Source: Kribbella steppae
GTDB lineage: Bacteria; Actinomycetota; Actinomycetes; Propionibacteriales; Kribbellaceae
NCBI RefSeq assembly: GCF_004342025.1
Contig: NZ_SLWN01000008.1
Coordinates: 124,001-188,000, forward strand
Direction of reading: 5' to 3'
DNA length: 64,000 bases
The translations under genes and the position numbers were made by a program. Positions 33,493 to 41,713 of the stretch are shown here, in pieces. A model generated the notes under the pieces. That model did not search any database, was not told the DNA's origin, and worked only from the letters and a program-made list of their open reading frames with translations. Numbering within the stretch: position 1 is the stretch's first letter; each line of letters opens with the position of its first letter.

Positions 33493-33544
33493 TAACCGGA
33501 GGCTCCTCCAGTTAACTGGGTTTTACCGGAGGTTCCTCCGGTTA
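33493..33544. promoter_or_regulatory. Two TetR-type operator palindromes
   Basis: Site 1: TAACCGGAGG, CT, CCTCCAGTTA (33493-33514). Site 2: TTACCGGAGG, TT, CCTCCGGTTA (33523-33544). Each has 10-bp arms with one mismatch, and their centres are exactly 30 bp apart, about three helical turns, so two dimers would bind the same face. They lie between the TetR gene and the SDR remnant, within 40 bases of both starts. Confidence 0.82.
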
Positions 33545-33575
33545 GAGCCTAGCTCGCAGAACAGGAACTGACCTG

Positions 33576-33898
33576 ATGAGCAGAATCACCACCCCCTTCG
33601 ACCACGACTCCACCGCCGCCCAGGTGATCGCCGGCGTCCGTTGCAGCGGCACGTCTCCGCGGACCAGCTGAAGGCCTGGGAGGAATTCCCGTGGAAGACC
33701 ACCGAGCAAGGTGCGTCGACCTCGGTCCTGCTGGCCGCCTCGCCGCTCGTCGACGGCGTGACCGGCCGGTACTTCGAGGACAACAACGAGGCCCTGCCTC
33801 GCGGTGACAGCGAATACAGCGGTGTCGCGGCGTACGCACTCGATCCGGAGTCCGCCACTCGGTTGTGGGATGCCTCGGAAGAACTGCTGGCCCAGTAA
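33576..33898 (+). pseudogene. Internally deleted SDR oxidoreductase gene
   Basis: The first 21 codons (MSRITTPFDHDSTAAQVIAG) match the N-terminus of SDR oxidoreductases of the retinol-dehydrogenase-like group, and 33641-33898 in another frame reads as their C-terminus (KTTEQGASTSVLLAASPLVDG, then RYFEDNNEA and YALDPESATRLW). The Rossmann core, catalytic Tyr-Lys and about 200 residues between them are gone, and the joint is out of frame. It stands right behind the two TetR operators, so it was probably the regulated gene. No product with activity can be made. Confidence 0.75.
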
Positions 33899-33999
33899 TC
33901 CACAGGCGCCCCTCGCTTCGCCTGGAGGCGGTGGAGGAGTTTGATCAGGACACCGGCTCGGCTACGGTCTGAGGCTCCGGGCCGGTAACCTGACCGACC

Positions 34000-35130
34000 G
34001 TGAGTGACTTGAGCATCCGGACCATCTCGGCCGACGAGCACGCTGCCTACATCGCGTCGCAACCGTCGGCGAGCTTCCTGCAGACCCCTGGGTGGGCGGC
34101 GGTGAAGAGTGAATGGAAGGCGGAGTCACTTGGCTGGTTCGACCCGGCCAACCCGGCCGAACTGCTCGGCGCCGGCCTGGTGCTCTATCGGCAGATGCCG
34201 AAGGTGAAGCGGTACCTGGCCTATCTGCCGGAGGGTCCGGTGATCGACTGGGACGCCGTCGACCTCGGCCGCTACCTACGCCCGCTCGCGGCGCATCTGC
34301 AGGAGCACGGGGCGTTCGGCGTCCGGATGGGTCCGCCGGTGGCGACCCGGCGCTGGGGTGCGAAGACGATCAAGGACGCGATCGCGGGCGGTCAGCAGCC
34401 GAAGCTCGGCGATGTCCGGGCCGACGTGATCGAGCCGTCCGGTGCGACCGTGGCCACCCAGCTGCGCACCCTCGGGTGGAAGGCGCCGCGCGTCGGTGAC
34501 GGCTTCGCTGCGGGACAGCCGCAGTACGTGTTCCAGGTGCCGCTGGCCGGCCGCAGCCAGGACGACCTGCTCAAGGGCATGAACCAGCTCTGGCGGCGCA
34601 ACATCAAGAAGGCGGAGAAGGCCGGCGTCGAGGTGACGCAGGGCGGCGCCGAGGACCTGAAGGCCTTCCATGCGCTGTACGTCGAGACGGCCGAGCGGGA
34701 CCACTTCACCCCGCGGCCGCTGCCGTACTTCATGAAGATGCAGGCGGCGATGGCCAACCAGCCAGCCGAGTGCTGTGACTTCCGGATCTACAACGCCTAC
34801 CACCAAGGCGATCTGGTCGCGTCGACCATCTGGGTCCGGGTGGGCGGTCATTCGTGGTACTCCTACGGAGCCAGCTCGACCGCCAAGCGGGACGTGCGCG
34901 GATCGAACGCGATCCAGTGGCGCATGATGTCGGACGCACTCGCGGCGGGTGCGTCCGTGTACGACCTACGGGGCATCACCGACACCTTGGACCCGAACGA
35001 CCCGCACGTCGGGCTGATCCAGTTCAAGGTCGGCACCGGCGGCGAGGCCGTCGAGTACGTCGGTGAGTGGGATCTGCCGTTGAACAAGGCGCTCTACACC
35101 GCATTCGACCTCTACATGAGACGGCGTTGA
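34000..35130 (+). CDS. femX: FemX/FemAB-family peptidyltransferase
   Basis: 376 residues, the standard FemABX length, with two GNAT-like halves (SFLQTPGWAAVKSEW at the start, QLWRRNIKKAEKAGVEV in the middle, and DLRGITDTLDPNDP near the end). FemX enzymes add the first amino acid of the interpeptide bridge to lipid II using aminoacyl-tRNA; in actinobacteria with LL-diaminopimelate this is glycine. Its place beside the rpsF-ssb region resembles femX of Streptomyces. It starts with GTG and is 4 bases before the racemase-like gene. Confidence 0.85.
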   Translation: MSDLSIRTISADEHAAYIASQPSASFLQTPGWAAVKSEWKAESLGWFDPANPAELLGAGLVLYRQMPKVKRYLAYLPEGPVIDWDAVDLGRYLRPLAAHLQEHGAFGVRMGPPVATRRWGAKTIKDAIAGGQQPKLGDVRADVIEPSGATVATQLRTLGWKAPRVGDGFAAGQPQYVFQVPLAGRSQDDLLKGMNQLWRRNIKKAEKAGVEVTQGGAEDLKAFHALYVETAERDHFTPRPLPYFMKMQAAMANQPAECCDFRIYNAYHQGDLVASTIWVRVGGHSWYSYGASSTAKRDVRGSNAIQWRMMSDALAAGASVYDLRGITDTLDPNDPHVGLIQFKVGTGGEAVEYVGEWDLPLNKALYTAFDLYMRRR

Positions 35131-35134
35131 CACC

Positions 35135-36136
35135 ATGCCCCTAGTCCTGCACGTCGATTCCGATCGATGGCGCGAACATCTGCGTTCCACGTGGAACCCC
35201 GACATCGTCCCGGTCGCCAAGGGCAACGGCTACGGCTTCGGCAACCAGCGGCTGCTGGCCGAGGCGCGCGCCCTCGGGGCGCGCACGGTCGCGGTCGGCA
35301 CGTACTTCGAGGTGCCGCCGGACCCGCGTGAGGACATCGTCGTGTTGTCGCCGTGGCGCCCGTTCCTCGACATCCCGCAGAGCAAGAACGTGATCCACAC
35401 GGTCAGCCGGCTGGCCGACCTGGTCTCGATCCCGGCGGGCAGCCGGGTGCTGATTGAGGTGATGACCTCGATGCGGCGGCACGGGATCGGCGCCCGCGAA
35501 CTGCGGCACACGATGCTGCTGAACGCGCTCGACCGGATCCGGTTCGAGGGCTGGTCACTGCACTTCCCGATGGGCGCCGGCGGTACGTCGGCCAACGTCC
35601 GCGAAGCCGCCGAGCTGGGGAAGGCCGCCCAGGCGGTCCGGCGTGGACCGCTCTGGGTGTCGCACGTACCGGCGCAGAAGCTGACCGACATCGGCGAGAA
35701 CGTCAAGCTCCGGATGGGCACCGGACTCTGGCTCGGCGACCGCGGCGCGCTGACCGTGCGGGCTACGGTGCTCGACGTGCACTCGGTCCGTCGCGGTGAG
35801 CGGGTCGGCTACCGGCAACGCCGGGTCAGCGGTGACGGCCACGTCCTGGTGGTGTCGGGCGGTACCGCGCACGGCGTCGGCCTGGAGGCACCGACCGCGG
35901 CGGCCAGCGTGCGTCAGCGCGCGATCGCGATGGCGAAAGGCAGCCTGGACGCGGCCGGGATGGCGCTGTCGCCGTTCACCATCGAGGGCAAGCAGCGCTG
36001 GTTCGCCGAGCCGCCGCACATGCAGGCCAGCATGCTGTTCCTGCCGTCGTCGGTGGCGCCCCCCGCGGTCGGCGACGAGGTCGGCGTCGACGTCCGCTAC
36101 ACCACCACGACGTTCGACAAGGTGTCGATGGACTAG
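35135..36136 (+). CDS. Alanine-racemase-like PLP enzyme
   Basis: 333 residues. The PLP-lysine motif is VPVAKGNGYGFGN (Lys29), matching the N-terminal barrel of alanine racemase; a barrel of beta-alpha units and a shorter C-terminal domain (HGVGLEAPTAAASV) follow. The usual second catalytic tyrosine motif of true alanine racemases is not evident, and the protein is about 40 residues shorter, so the amino acid it acts on is unsure. Four bases after femX and surely cotranscribed, it probably serves peptidoglycan amino acid supply or editing. Confidence 0.78.
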   Translation: MPLVLHVDSDRWREHLRSTWNPDIVPVAKGNGYGFGNQRLLAEARALGARTVAVGTYFEVPPDPREDIVVLSPWRPFLDIPQSKNVIHTVSRLADLVSIPAGSRVLIEVMTSMRRHGIGARELRHTMLLNALDRIRFEGWSLHFPMGAGGTSANVREAAELGKAAQAVRRGPLWVSHVPAQKLTDIGENVKLRMGTGLWLGDRGALTVRATVLDVHSVRRGERVGYRQRRVSGDGHVLVVSGGTAHGVGLEAPTAAASVRQRAIAMAKGSLDAAGMALSPFTIEGKQRWFAEPPHMQASMLFLPSSVAPPAVGDEVGVDVRYTTTTFDKVSMD

Positions 36137-36160
36137 GGTGCGTCTGAGAGACGTGCCCTA
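36134..36160 (+). terminator. Terminator hairpin at the end of the femX operon
   Basis: TAGGGTGCGTCT / AGACGTGCCCTA pair over 12 positions with two G-U pairs and a 3-base loop, starting at the stop codon itself. No T-run follows, so efficiency is uncertain. Confidence 0.6.
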
Positions 36161-36172
36161 GCTAGTTCCGGC

Positions 36173-36538
36173 TCACGCCGGTGAGGCGAGGTCGATGACG
36201 GTGCCGTCGGGGCAGCGCAGGTAGGACGTGACCTGCCCCCACGGCGACTTCTCCGGCTCCTTCAGCGGTTCCGCGCCGGCCTCGATGGCGCGCTGGAAGT
36301 CGCCTTCGACGTCGTCGCTGGTGATCCCGAGCTCGAAGCCGACCGCGCCGGGTGCGCCGACCTCGGACAGGTGGCTCTGGCCGACCGCGTAGGTGGCGAA
36401 GACGATCTTGGTGTCTCCGGCGTCCACCTCGCCGGCGCCCTGGTCCCAGTACGTCCCCTTCCACCCGAACGCACGCTCGAAGAACTCGATCGAGGCCTTC
36501 GCGTCCTCGACGTACACGATGGTCTTCGCGAACTTCAT
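36173..36538 (-). CDS. VOC-family (glyoxalase/bleomycin-resistance-like) protein
   Basis: 121 residues with the VOC beta-alpha-beta-beta-beta repeat (ASIEFFERAFGWKG at the first half, GDFQRAIEAGAEPLKEPEK in the second, and a final DPDG-like CPDGTVIDLASPA). A metal-ligand His/Glu pattern is incomplete, as in many binding-only members. ATG 36538 has AGGAG at good distance; GTG 36541 directly before it is the alternative. Stand-alone gene. Confidence 0.82.
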   Translation of the reverse strand: MKFAKTIVYVEDAKASIEFFERAFGWKGTYWDQGAGEVDAGDTKIVFATYAVGQSHLSEVGAPGAVGFELGITSDDVEGDFQRAIEAGAEPLKEPEKSPWGQVTSYLRCPDGTVIDLASPA

Positions 36539-36616
36539 CACAGGTCTCCTAGGTCGATTCAGCGGCAGGACCGTCCCGCCACCAGCCTGACGTCATCCGG
36601 CCGGGAAGTGTGACAG

Positions 36617-36647
36617 TTGACTTCAGGTGGACCTGAAGTTTCAGCCT
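36617..36647 (+). promoter_or_regulatory. MerR-type promoter/operator of the methyltransferase gene
   Basis: TTGACT (36617-36622) overlaps the perfect palindrome CTTCAGGT-GG-ACCTGAAG (36621-36638). A GC-rich -10-like CAGCCT ends at 36647 after a 19-base spacer. Over-long 19-base spacers with a dyad inside are the hallmark of MerR-family promoters. Transcription would begin close to ATG 36654, giving a leaderless message. No MerR gene is adjacent. Confidence 0.55.
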
Positions 36648-36653
36648 GGGACC

Positions 36654-37376
36654 ATGAGCTTTCTGGAACGGATCGAGGAACGGCCCGGAGCAGCGGAGCT
36701 CCGGGCGGAGTCGTACCGGCTGCTGCACCTGACCCGGGGCGCGACCTGCGTCGATGTCGGGTGCGGAGCCGGACATGCGGTCGCCGACCTGACAGCGGCC
36801 GGCGTGAAGGTCACCGGAGTGGACGCGGATCCGGAGGCGATAGAGGCGGCCCGGACGCGGGCGCCCGAGGCGATGTTTCACGTGGCACAGTCCGACGACC
36901 TGCCGCTGGAGAACGCGTCGGTGGACGGCTACCGGGCCGTCCGGCTCTTCCACCTGCTCGAGGACTCGGTCCCGACCGTGGCCGAGGCCAAACGGGTGAT
37001 CCGGCCGGGCGGACACATCGTGCTGGGCGGCCAGGACTACGGGTTCCTGCTGATCGACAGTTCCGACCAGGACCTGACCGACGTCGTCCTGCTCGGACTG
37101 GAGTCCCGGTCGGTCGCTCCACGCGCGGCCCGGAGTCTGCGCGATCTCCTGCTCGACGCGGGCTTCCGCGATGCGCAGGTCGTCGTCCACAACGAGGTGG
37201 TCACCGATCACCGCCTGATGGCGCGACAGCTCGAGGCTGCCGCCGCCGCGGCGGTCGACAAGGCGCTCATCACCCAGGAGGACGCCGACGGCTGGCTCGC
37301 CGAGCAGGCTGATCGTGGTCGGCGCGACCGCTTCCTCGCCGTACTTCCAACCCTGTTGGTGGCCGCCACGCGTTGA
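36654..37376 (+). CDS. SAM-dependent class I methyltransferase
   Basis: 240 residues with the SAM motif I CVDVGCGAGHAVADL (about 33-45), motif II-like TGVDADPEAIEAA, and a motif IV SDDLPLENASVDGYR typical of the Methyltransf_11/UbiE-like group. Substrate unknown. ATG 36654 is chosen; GTG 36627 in frame would add 9 residues but lies inside the MerR-type operator. Followed after 37 bases by a VOC gene. Confidence 0.85.
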   Translation: MSFLERIEERPGAAELRAESYRLLHLTRGATCVDVGCGAGHAVADLTAAGVKVTGVDADPEAIEAARTRAPEAMFHVAQSDDLPLENASVDGYRAVRLFHLLEDSVPTVAEAKRVIRPGGHIVLGGQDYGFLLIDSSDQDLTDVVLLGLESRSVAPRAARSLRDLLLDAGFRDAQVVVHNEVVTDHRLMARQLEAAAAAAVDKALITQEDADGWLAEQADRGRRDRFLAVLPTLLVAATR

Positions 37377-37413
37377 GCTGAGCGTGTCGGTGGTGGCCGC
37401 TAGCGTGCGGAGA

Positions 37414-37773
37414 ATGATTCCTCTGGTGGGTGTAGTACTGGACGCGCCTGACCCGCAGAAGCTCGCGCGGTTCTACTGCGAACTGCTCGGCTGGGAGTTG
37501 GACGCGGACGAGGAGACGTGGGCGACCGCCCTGAGCCCGGACGGCGGCACCAAGCTGTCGTTCCAGCTGGAGCCGAACTACCGGACGCCGACCTGGCCGA
37601 GTGAGACCGAGAAGCCACAGATGCAGTTGCACCTCGACTTCAGGGTGGACGATCTGGAGGCCGCGCACCAGCACGCGACCTCCTTGGGCGCCCGGCTGCA
37701 GGACTTCCAGCCGCAGCCCGACGTCCGGGTGTACGCCGACCCGGTCGGCCACATCTTCTGCTTCTTCGTCTAG
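37414..37773 (+). CDS. VOC-family protein
   Basis: 119 residues of the glyoxalase_6-like type: LDAPDPQKLARFYCELLGWEL start, HLDFRVDDLEAAHQHATSLG centre and DPVGHIFCFFV end. The HLDF-type His and terminal acidic/His features are the usual landmarks. Likely cotranscribed with the methyltransferase. Substrate unknown. Confidence 0.83.
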   Translation: MIPLVGVVLDAPDPQKLARFYCELLGWELDADEETWATALSPDGGTKLSFQLEPNYRTPTWPSETEKPQMQLHLDFRVDDLEAAHQHATSLGARLQDFQPQPDVRVYADPVGHIFCFFV

Positions 37774-37780
37774 GGCCCGT

Positions 37781-38938
37781 CTAGCGCTGCTTGAGATGAC
37801 CTTTCCACCGGACGGTGGGGAGGAGGGCGGCGTGGTCGACCCGATCCTTGTTGGCGGCAACGATGTCGAACATCGAGTCGATCAGCGTGTCGGACAGCAG
37901 GTGCGGCTGCAGACCGAGGCCGACCAGGCCGGTGTGCTTCACGTTGTAGTAGTGCTCGGCCTGCTCCACCCGCGGGTTCTCCAGGTGCTCGACCTGGACC
38001 GGGCCGGGGAAGCACTCCGCGACCTTGTCCGCGATCTCGCTGACCGAGTAGCTCTCGGTCATCTGGTTGAAGACCCGGAACTCACCGGCGTCGGCCGGGT
38101 TCTCCGCCGCGAGCCGGATGCACTCGACGGTGTCCCGGATGTCGAGCAGCCCCCGGGTCTGCCCGCCGGTGCCGTACACCGTCAACGGCTCGCCGAGCAC
38201 GGCCTGGATGACGAACCGGTTGAGCACGGTGCCGAAGACGGCGTCGTAGTCGAACCGCGTGGCCAGCCGCGGGTCCTGCACGGTCTGCGGCGTCTGCTGC
38301 CCGTAGACCACGCCCTGGTTCAGGTCGGTGACCCGCAGGCCCCAGACCCGGCAGCCGAACTCGAGGTTGTGTGAGTCGTGCACCTTGCTCAGGTGGTAGA
38401 ACGAGCCCGGCTTCTTCGGGTAGAGCATCCGGTCCTTGCGCCCGTTGTGCTCGACCTCCAGCCAGCCTTCCTCGATGTCGATGTTCGGCGTGCCGTACTC
38501 GCCCATCGTGCCGAGCTTGACCAGGTGGATGTCCGGGTTGGTCTCGGCGACGGCGTACATCAGGTTCAGCGTGCCGACCACGTTGTTGTGCTGCGTGTAC
38601 ACCGCATGCGCGCGGTCGATCATCGAGTACGGCGCCGCCCGCTGCTCGGCGAAGTGCACGATCGCGTCCGGCTCGAACTCCTGCAGCACCCGGTAGATGA
38701 AGTCGGCATCCAGCAGATCACCGGTGTACGACGCGATCCGCCGGCCGGACACTTCCTCCCAGGCCGCGACCCTGGTGTCGAGGTCCTGGATCGGTACCAG
38801 GCTCTGCACCCCCAGCTCGCGGTCGTAGCCCCGACGGGCGAAGTTGTCGAGGACGGCCGTGTCGTGGCCGCGGTCTGACAGATGCAGTGCTGTCGGCCAC
38901 CCTAAGTAACCGTCACCGCCCAGGACGAGTACGCGCAC
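37781..38938 (-). CDS. sqdB: UDP-sulfoquinovose synthase-like NAD-dependent enzyme
   Basis: 385 residues, the SQD1/SqdB length. Signature stretches are present: LGGDGYLGWPTALHLS (NAD loop), DNFARRGYDRELGVQSLVPI, VHFAEQRAAPYSMID, LVKLGTMGEYGTPNIDIEEG (Thr and Glu of the active site) and YHLSKVHDSHN (Tyr-x-x-x-Lys). The family converts UDP-glucose and sulfite to UDP-sulfoquinovose, the donor of sulfolipid or sulfoquinovose glycans. No SqdD/SqdX-like transferase is adjacent; the nearby GtrA and fused glycosyltransferase genes could be users. Confidence 0.85.
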   Translation of the reverse strand: MRVLVLGGDGYLGWPTALHLSDRGHDTAVLDNFARRGYDRELGVQSLVPIQDLDTRVAAWEEVSGRRIASYTGDLLDADFIYRVLQEFEPDAIVHFAEQRAAPYSMIDRAHAVYTQHNNVVGTLNLMYAVAETNPDIHLVKLGTMGEYGTPNIDIEEGWLEVEHNGRKDRMLYPKKPGSFYHLSKVHDSHNLEFGCRVWGLRVTDLNQGVVYGQQTPQTVQDPRLATRFDYDAVFGTVLNRFVIQAVLGEPLTVYGTGGQTRGLLDIRDTVECIRLAAENPADAGEFRVFNQMTESYSVSEIADKVAECFPGPVQVEHLENPRVEQAEHYYNVKHTGLVGLGLQPHLLSDTLIDSMFDIVAANKDRVDHAALLPTVRWKGHLKQR

Positions 38939-39096
38939 GGCTCGGCCGCCTTCCTTTGGGGATGTTGGCTTTCACCTTCCTTCCTATCCCGAGTACCCGC
39001 TCCACTAACGTGATCGGCCCCACTCACAAGCTGGGAATTGGCTATGAATCTGCGCGGGTGAGGCACTGTTGGGTGCGGAGGTGCACAATAAGGGCA

Positions 39097-39594
39097 ATGG
39101 GGATTCTGACCAAGGTAACCAGCGGATCCGGCCTGCGCCGGACCCGATTGTTGCTGTGGGCGAAGTATTCGGCGGCCTCGGTAGTCGCCACTGTGATCAG
39201 TCAGGCGGCGTTCGCGCTCTGTTACTGGTTCGGTACGGCGGCGCTGGTGGCCTCGCTGGTCGCCTGGGTGACCGGGACCGTGCCGAGCTACCTGATCAAC
39301 CGCCGCTGGACCTGGGGCCACCGCAACCCGGGCGGCCGGGATCTGTTGCCCTACGCAATCATCGTGGTGACGTCCGCGATCCTGGCAGCGATCGTCACGA
39401 CGGTCACCGACCGCCTGGTCCAGGACCGGATCGACTCGCACGCCTGGCAGACGGTTCTGGTCAGCGGTTCCTACCTGGCCACCTACGGCGTGCTGTTCAT
39501 CCTGAAGTTCGTGCTGTTCGATCGCTACGTGTTCGCCAAGCGGGCCGAGCCTTCCGCCGAACCCGCCGCAGAACATACTCCCGTAGCCACGTAG
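39097..39594 (+). CDS. GtrA-like membrane protein (lipid-linked sugar flippase type)
   Basis: 165 residues with four transmembrane segments (about 22-45, 49-70, 83-106, 123-143) and the GtrA pattern (AKYSAASVVATVISQ, PSYLINRRWTWGHR). GtrA-type proteins are thought to flip polyprenyl-phosphate-sugar across the membrane. Its 3' end overlaps that of the convergent glycosyltransferase gene by 98 bases. The pairing GtrA plus GT2 plus GT-C matches the three-part systems that decorate surface glycans. Confidence 0.85.
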   Translation: MGILTKVTSGSGLRRTRLLLWAKYSAASVVATVISQAAFALCYWFGTAALVASLVAWVTGTVPSYLINRRWTWGHRNPGGRDLLPYAIIVVTSAILAAIVTTVTDRLVQDRIDSHAWQTVLVSGSYLATYGVLFILKFVLFDRYVFAKRAEPSAEPAAEHTPVAT

Positions 39595-41713
39595 TCGTCA
39601 TCACCCGCGCGTAGTTCGCGCCGTACACCAGGCCGGGACCCTTCTTGCTGGTCCCGTCGCCGCGGCGCCGCATCGTCATCGGCAGCTCGACGACCCGCGC
39701 GCCCAGGGCGAGTGCCCCGAGCAACAATTCCGAGGACTGGTACTGCGGCTCGCGCAACGTCACCGCGGTCGCCAGCTCGGCCCGCATCGCGCGGAACCCG
39801 AAGGACGTGTCGGTCAGCTTCCGCTGGGTCAGAATCGACGCCAGGACAGCGAAAACCCGCACCCCGACCCAGCGCAGCCGACTGTCGGCGTCCTCGGCCC
39901 CGAGCCGGCGCGACCCGGTGACGAAGTCGGCGCGGTCGTCCAGGATCGGCTGCAGCAGTACGTCGAGCTCGTCGTTGTCGTACTGCCCGTCCGCATCGGT
40001 CGTCACGACGTACTGCGCTCCGCCCTCGGCAGCGAGGTGGTAGCCCAGCCGGAGCGCGGCCCCCTGACCACGGTTGCTCGGGGCAACACAAACGATGGCC
40101 TCGTGCTCACGGGCAACGTCGGCGGTATCGTCGGTCGCGCCGTCGACAACGACCAGGACGTCGACCGGTTGGCCTGCACAGGTGCGCGGCATGTTCGTCA
40201 GCACCGGGCCGATCCCGGCGGCTTCGTTGTAGGCGGCAATCACCACGACGATCGGCGCGAACGACGGCTTGCCGAAGTCCTTCACCGCGAGGGAATCCAC
40301 GTCGTCCGGGTAGTCCGCCATCGCCGGCCGCGCCTGGTCCCTGCCGAGCAACGCCCGCAACCCGATCGCCCCGGCCAGCGGGAAGAGCACCAGGCCGGGC
40401 AGCTGGTAGCGCCAGGAGAACTCGAATGCCGCGGACCCCAGCAGCAGGATCACGCCCGCCGCAGCGGGCAATAGAGCCGCAGACCTGAGCCCTGAGGTCT
40501 TGGCACGACCGAGACCGGCGACCGCGGCCAGTGCGATCAGCACACAGATTCCGAGCGCGAGGCCGGACGTGTAGCCGCCGTTCAGCTGGTAGGCGCGCAG
40601 GATGACAGCAGGCACGTGCGACACGTGCGGCTCCGACCCGCCCCATTTCACCGCGGCCTGGACGGTGTTGGGGTCCTCCAGGTTGGGATACGTGGTCTGG
40701 AACTGCCAGCGCTCCAGCGGTACGTCGTCCGGCGACGTGGTCCGCGTCGCCGCGAAACCCTTGAAGAAGTCCTTCAGCGCAGCCCCGGTGACGTCGAGTG
40801 GCTGGTGCCGGATCACCAACCGCGCGAACTCCGTGGCCAGCTCCTGCTTGGTGGTGCCGGGTGGTAGCGGTCCAGGCCAGTTGGGGTCGCCGTAGTGGTT
40901 GTGTGCGTACTTGTCGACGCCGAGGCGCTGGCCGAGTGGCTCCTTGGGGCAGAACAGCTTGGTGCCCTCGTTGAGCGGCAGCTTGGCGCAGTCCGCGACC
41001 ACAGCGGTCCGGCCGTAGAGCACCTGGTTCTCAGCACCGGTGAATCCCCCCCGGCCGGTCTCCGCGTGAAAATAGATCGCATAGGCGCTGAAGACCACTG
41101 CGAATCCAGCTATGGCTGCAGCAGTACGTCGTACCAGCTCAAGACGGCGCCGACGCCAGGCATTGCCCACCACGACCAGGTAGAGCACGACTGCGATCAG
41201 CAGGGTCAGGCCGATGGTGCGGACCGCGAAGGCCGCACCCAAGAGCAGACCTACTGCGAGGGCACGCTTCCAGCCTGGGACACCCCAGCCGAGGAGGAGC
41301 CAGAGGGTGGCGACCAGCAGTACGTCGAAGGTGGTCTCGGCCATGATGTTCTGCTCGATCTGCACCTGGTAGGCGTCGAGCAGGAGCGGTGCGGCCGCTA
41401 CGGCGGCCAGCCAGCGGTAAACGTTGAGCCGGCGGGCCAGTGCATAGATGGCGATACCCAGCAGCAGTCCAACCAGGTGCTGCACGATCACGACGAAGGT
41501 GAGGCCGCCGAGCGCCTCGAGAGGGCGTAGTACGAACTCGTAGCCGATCGGGTTGAGCGCGTCCGGCTTGAGCTCCTTCATGTTGTTCAGGTACTGCACC
41601 GAGTCGGTGTAGATGATCGCCGGCCGGTAGGCGATGGTGGCGAGCACGCGCAGGACGGTGCCCGCCAGCAAGAAGAGGGCGAGCAGCCAATGCGTCCTGA
41701 GGATGCGCCTCAC
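39497..41713 (-). CDS. Fused GT-C membrane glycosyltransferase and GT2 (DPM1-like) glycosyltransferase
   Basis: 738 residues in two parts. Residues 1-450 have about 11 transmembrane helices and a first outer loop with the acidic motif YTDSVQYL, like GT-C transferases that use lipid-phosphate sugars. Residues about 485-700 are a cytoplasmic GT2 domain (VVIAAYNEAAGIGPVL, VVVDGATDDTADVA, VTTDADGQYD with the DxD motif, SFGFRAM) like polyprenyl-phosphate hexose synthases. One chain would make and use the lipid-sugar. The GTG start at 41713 overlaps the epimerase stop (GTGA). GTG 41740 is an alternative. Confidence 0.85.
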   Translation of the reverse strand: MRRILRTHWLLALFLLAGTVLRVLATIAYRPAIIYTDSVQYLNNMKELKPDALNPIGYEFVLRPLEALGGLTFVVIVQHLVGLLLGIAIYALARRLNVYRWLAAVAAAPLLLDAYQVQIEQNIMAETTFDVLLVATLWLLLGWGVPGWKRALAVGLLLGAAFAVRTIGLTLLIAVVLYLVVVGNAWRRRRLELVRRTAAAIAGFAVVFSAYAIYFHAETGRGGFTGAENQVLYGRTAVVADCAKLPLNEGTKLFCPKEPLGQRLGVDKYAHNHYGDPNWPGPLPPGTTKQELATEFARLVIRHQPLDVTGAALKDFFKGFAATRTTSPDDVPLERWQFQTTYPNLEDPNTVQAAVKWGGSEPHVSHVPAVILRAYQLNGGYTSGLALGICVLIALAAVAGLGRAKTSGLRSAALLPAAAGVILLLGSAAFEFSWRYQLPGLVLFPLAGAIGLRALLGRDQARPAMADYPDDVDSLAVKDFGKPSFAPIVVVIAAYNEAAGIGPVLTNMPRTCAGQPVDVLVVVDGATDDTADVAREHEAIVCVAPSNRGQGAALRLGYHLAAEGGAQYVVTTDADGQYDNDELDVLLQPILDDRADFVTGSRRLGAEDADSRLRWVGVRVFAVLASILTQRKLTDTSFGFRAMRAELATAVTLREPQYQSSELLLGALALGARVVELPMTMRRRGDGTSKKGPGLVYGANYARVMTTTWLREYVLRRVRRKARPAWRTRSDRTARTSG

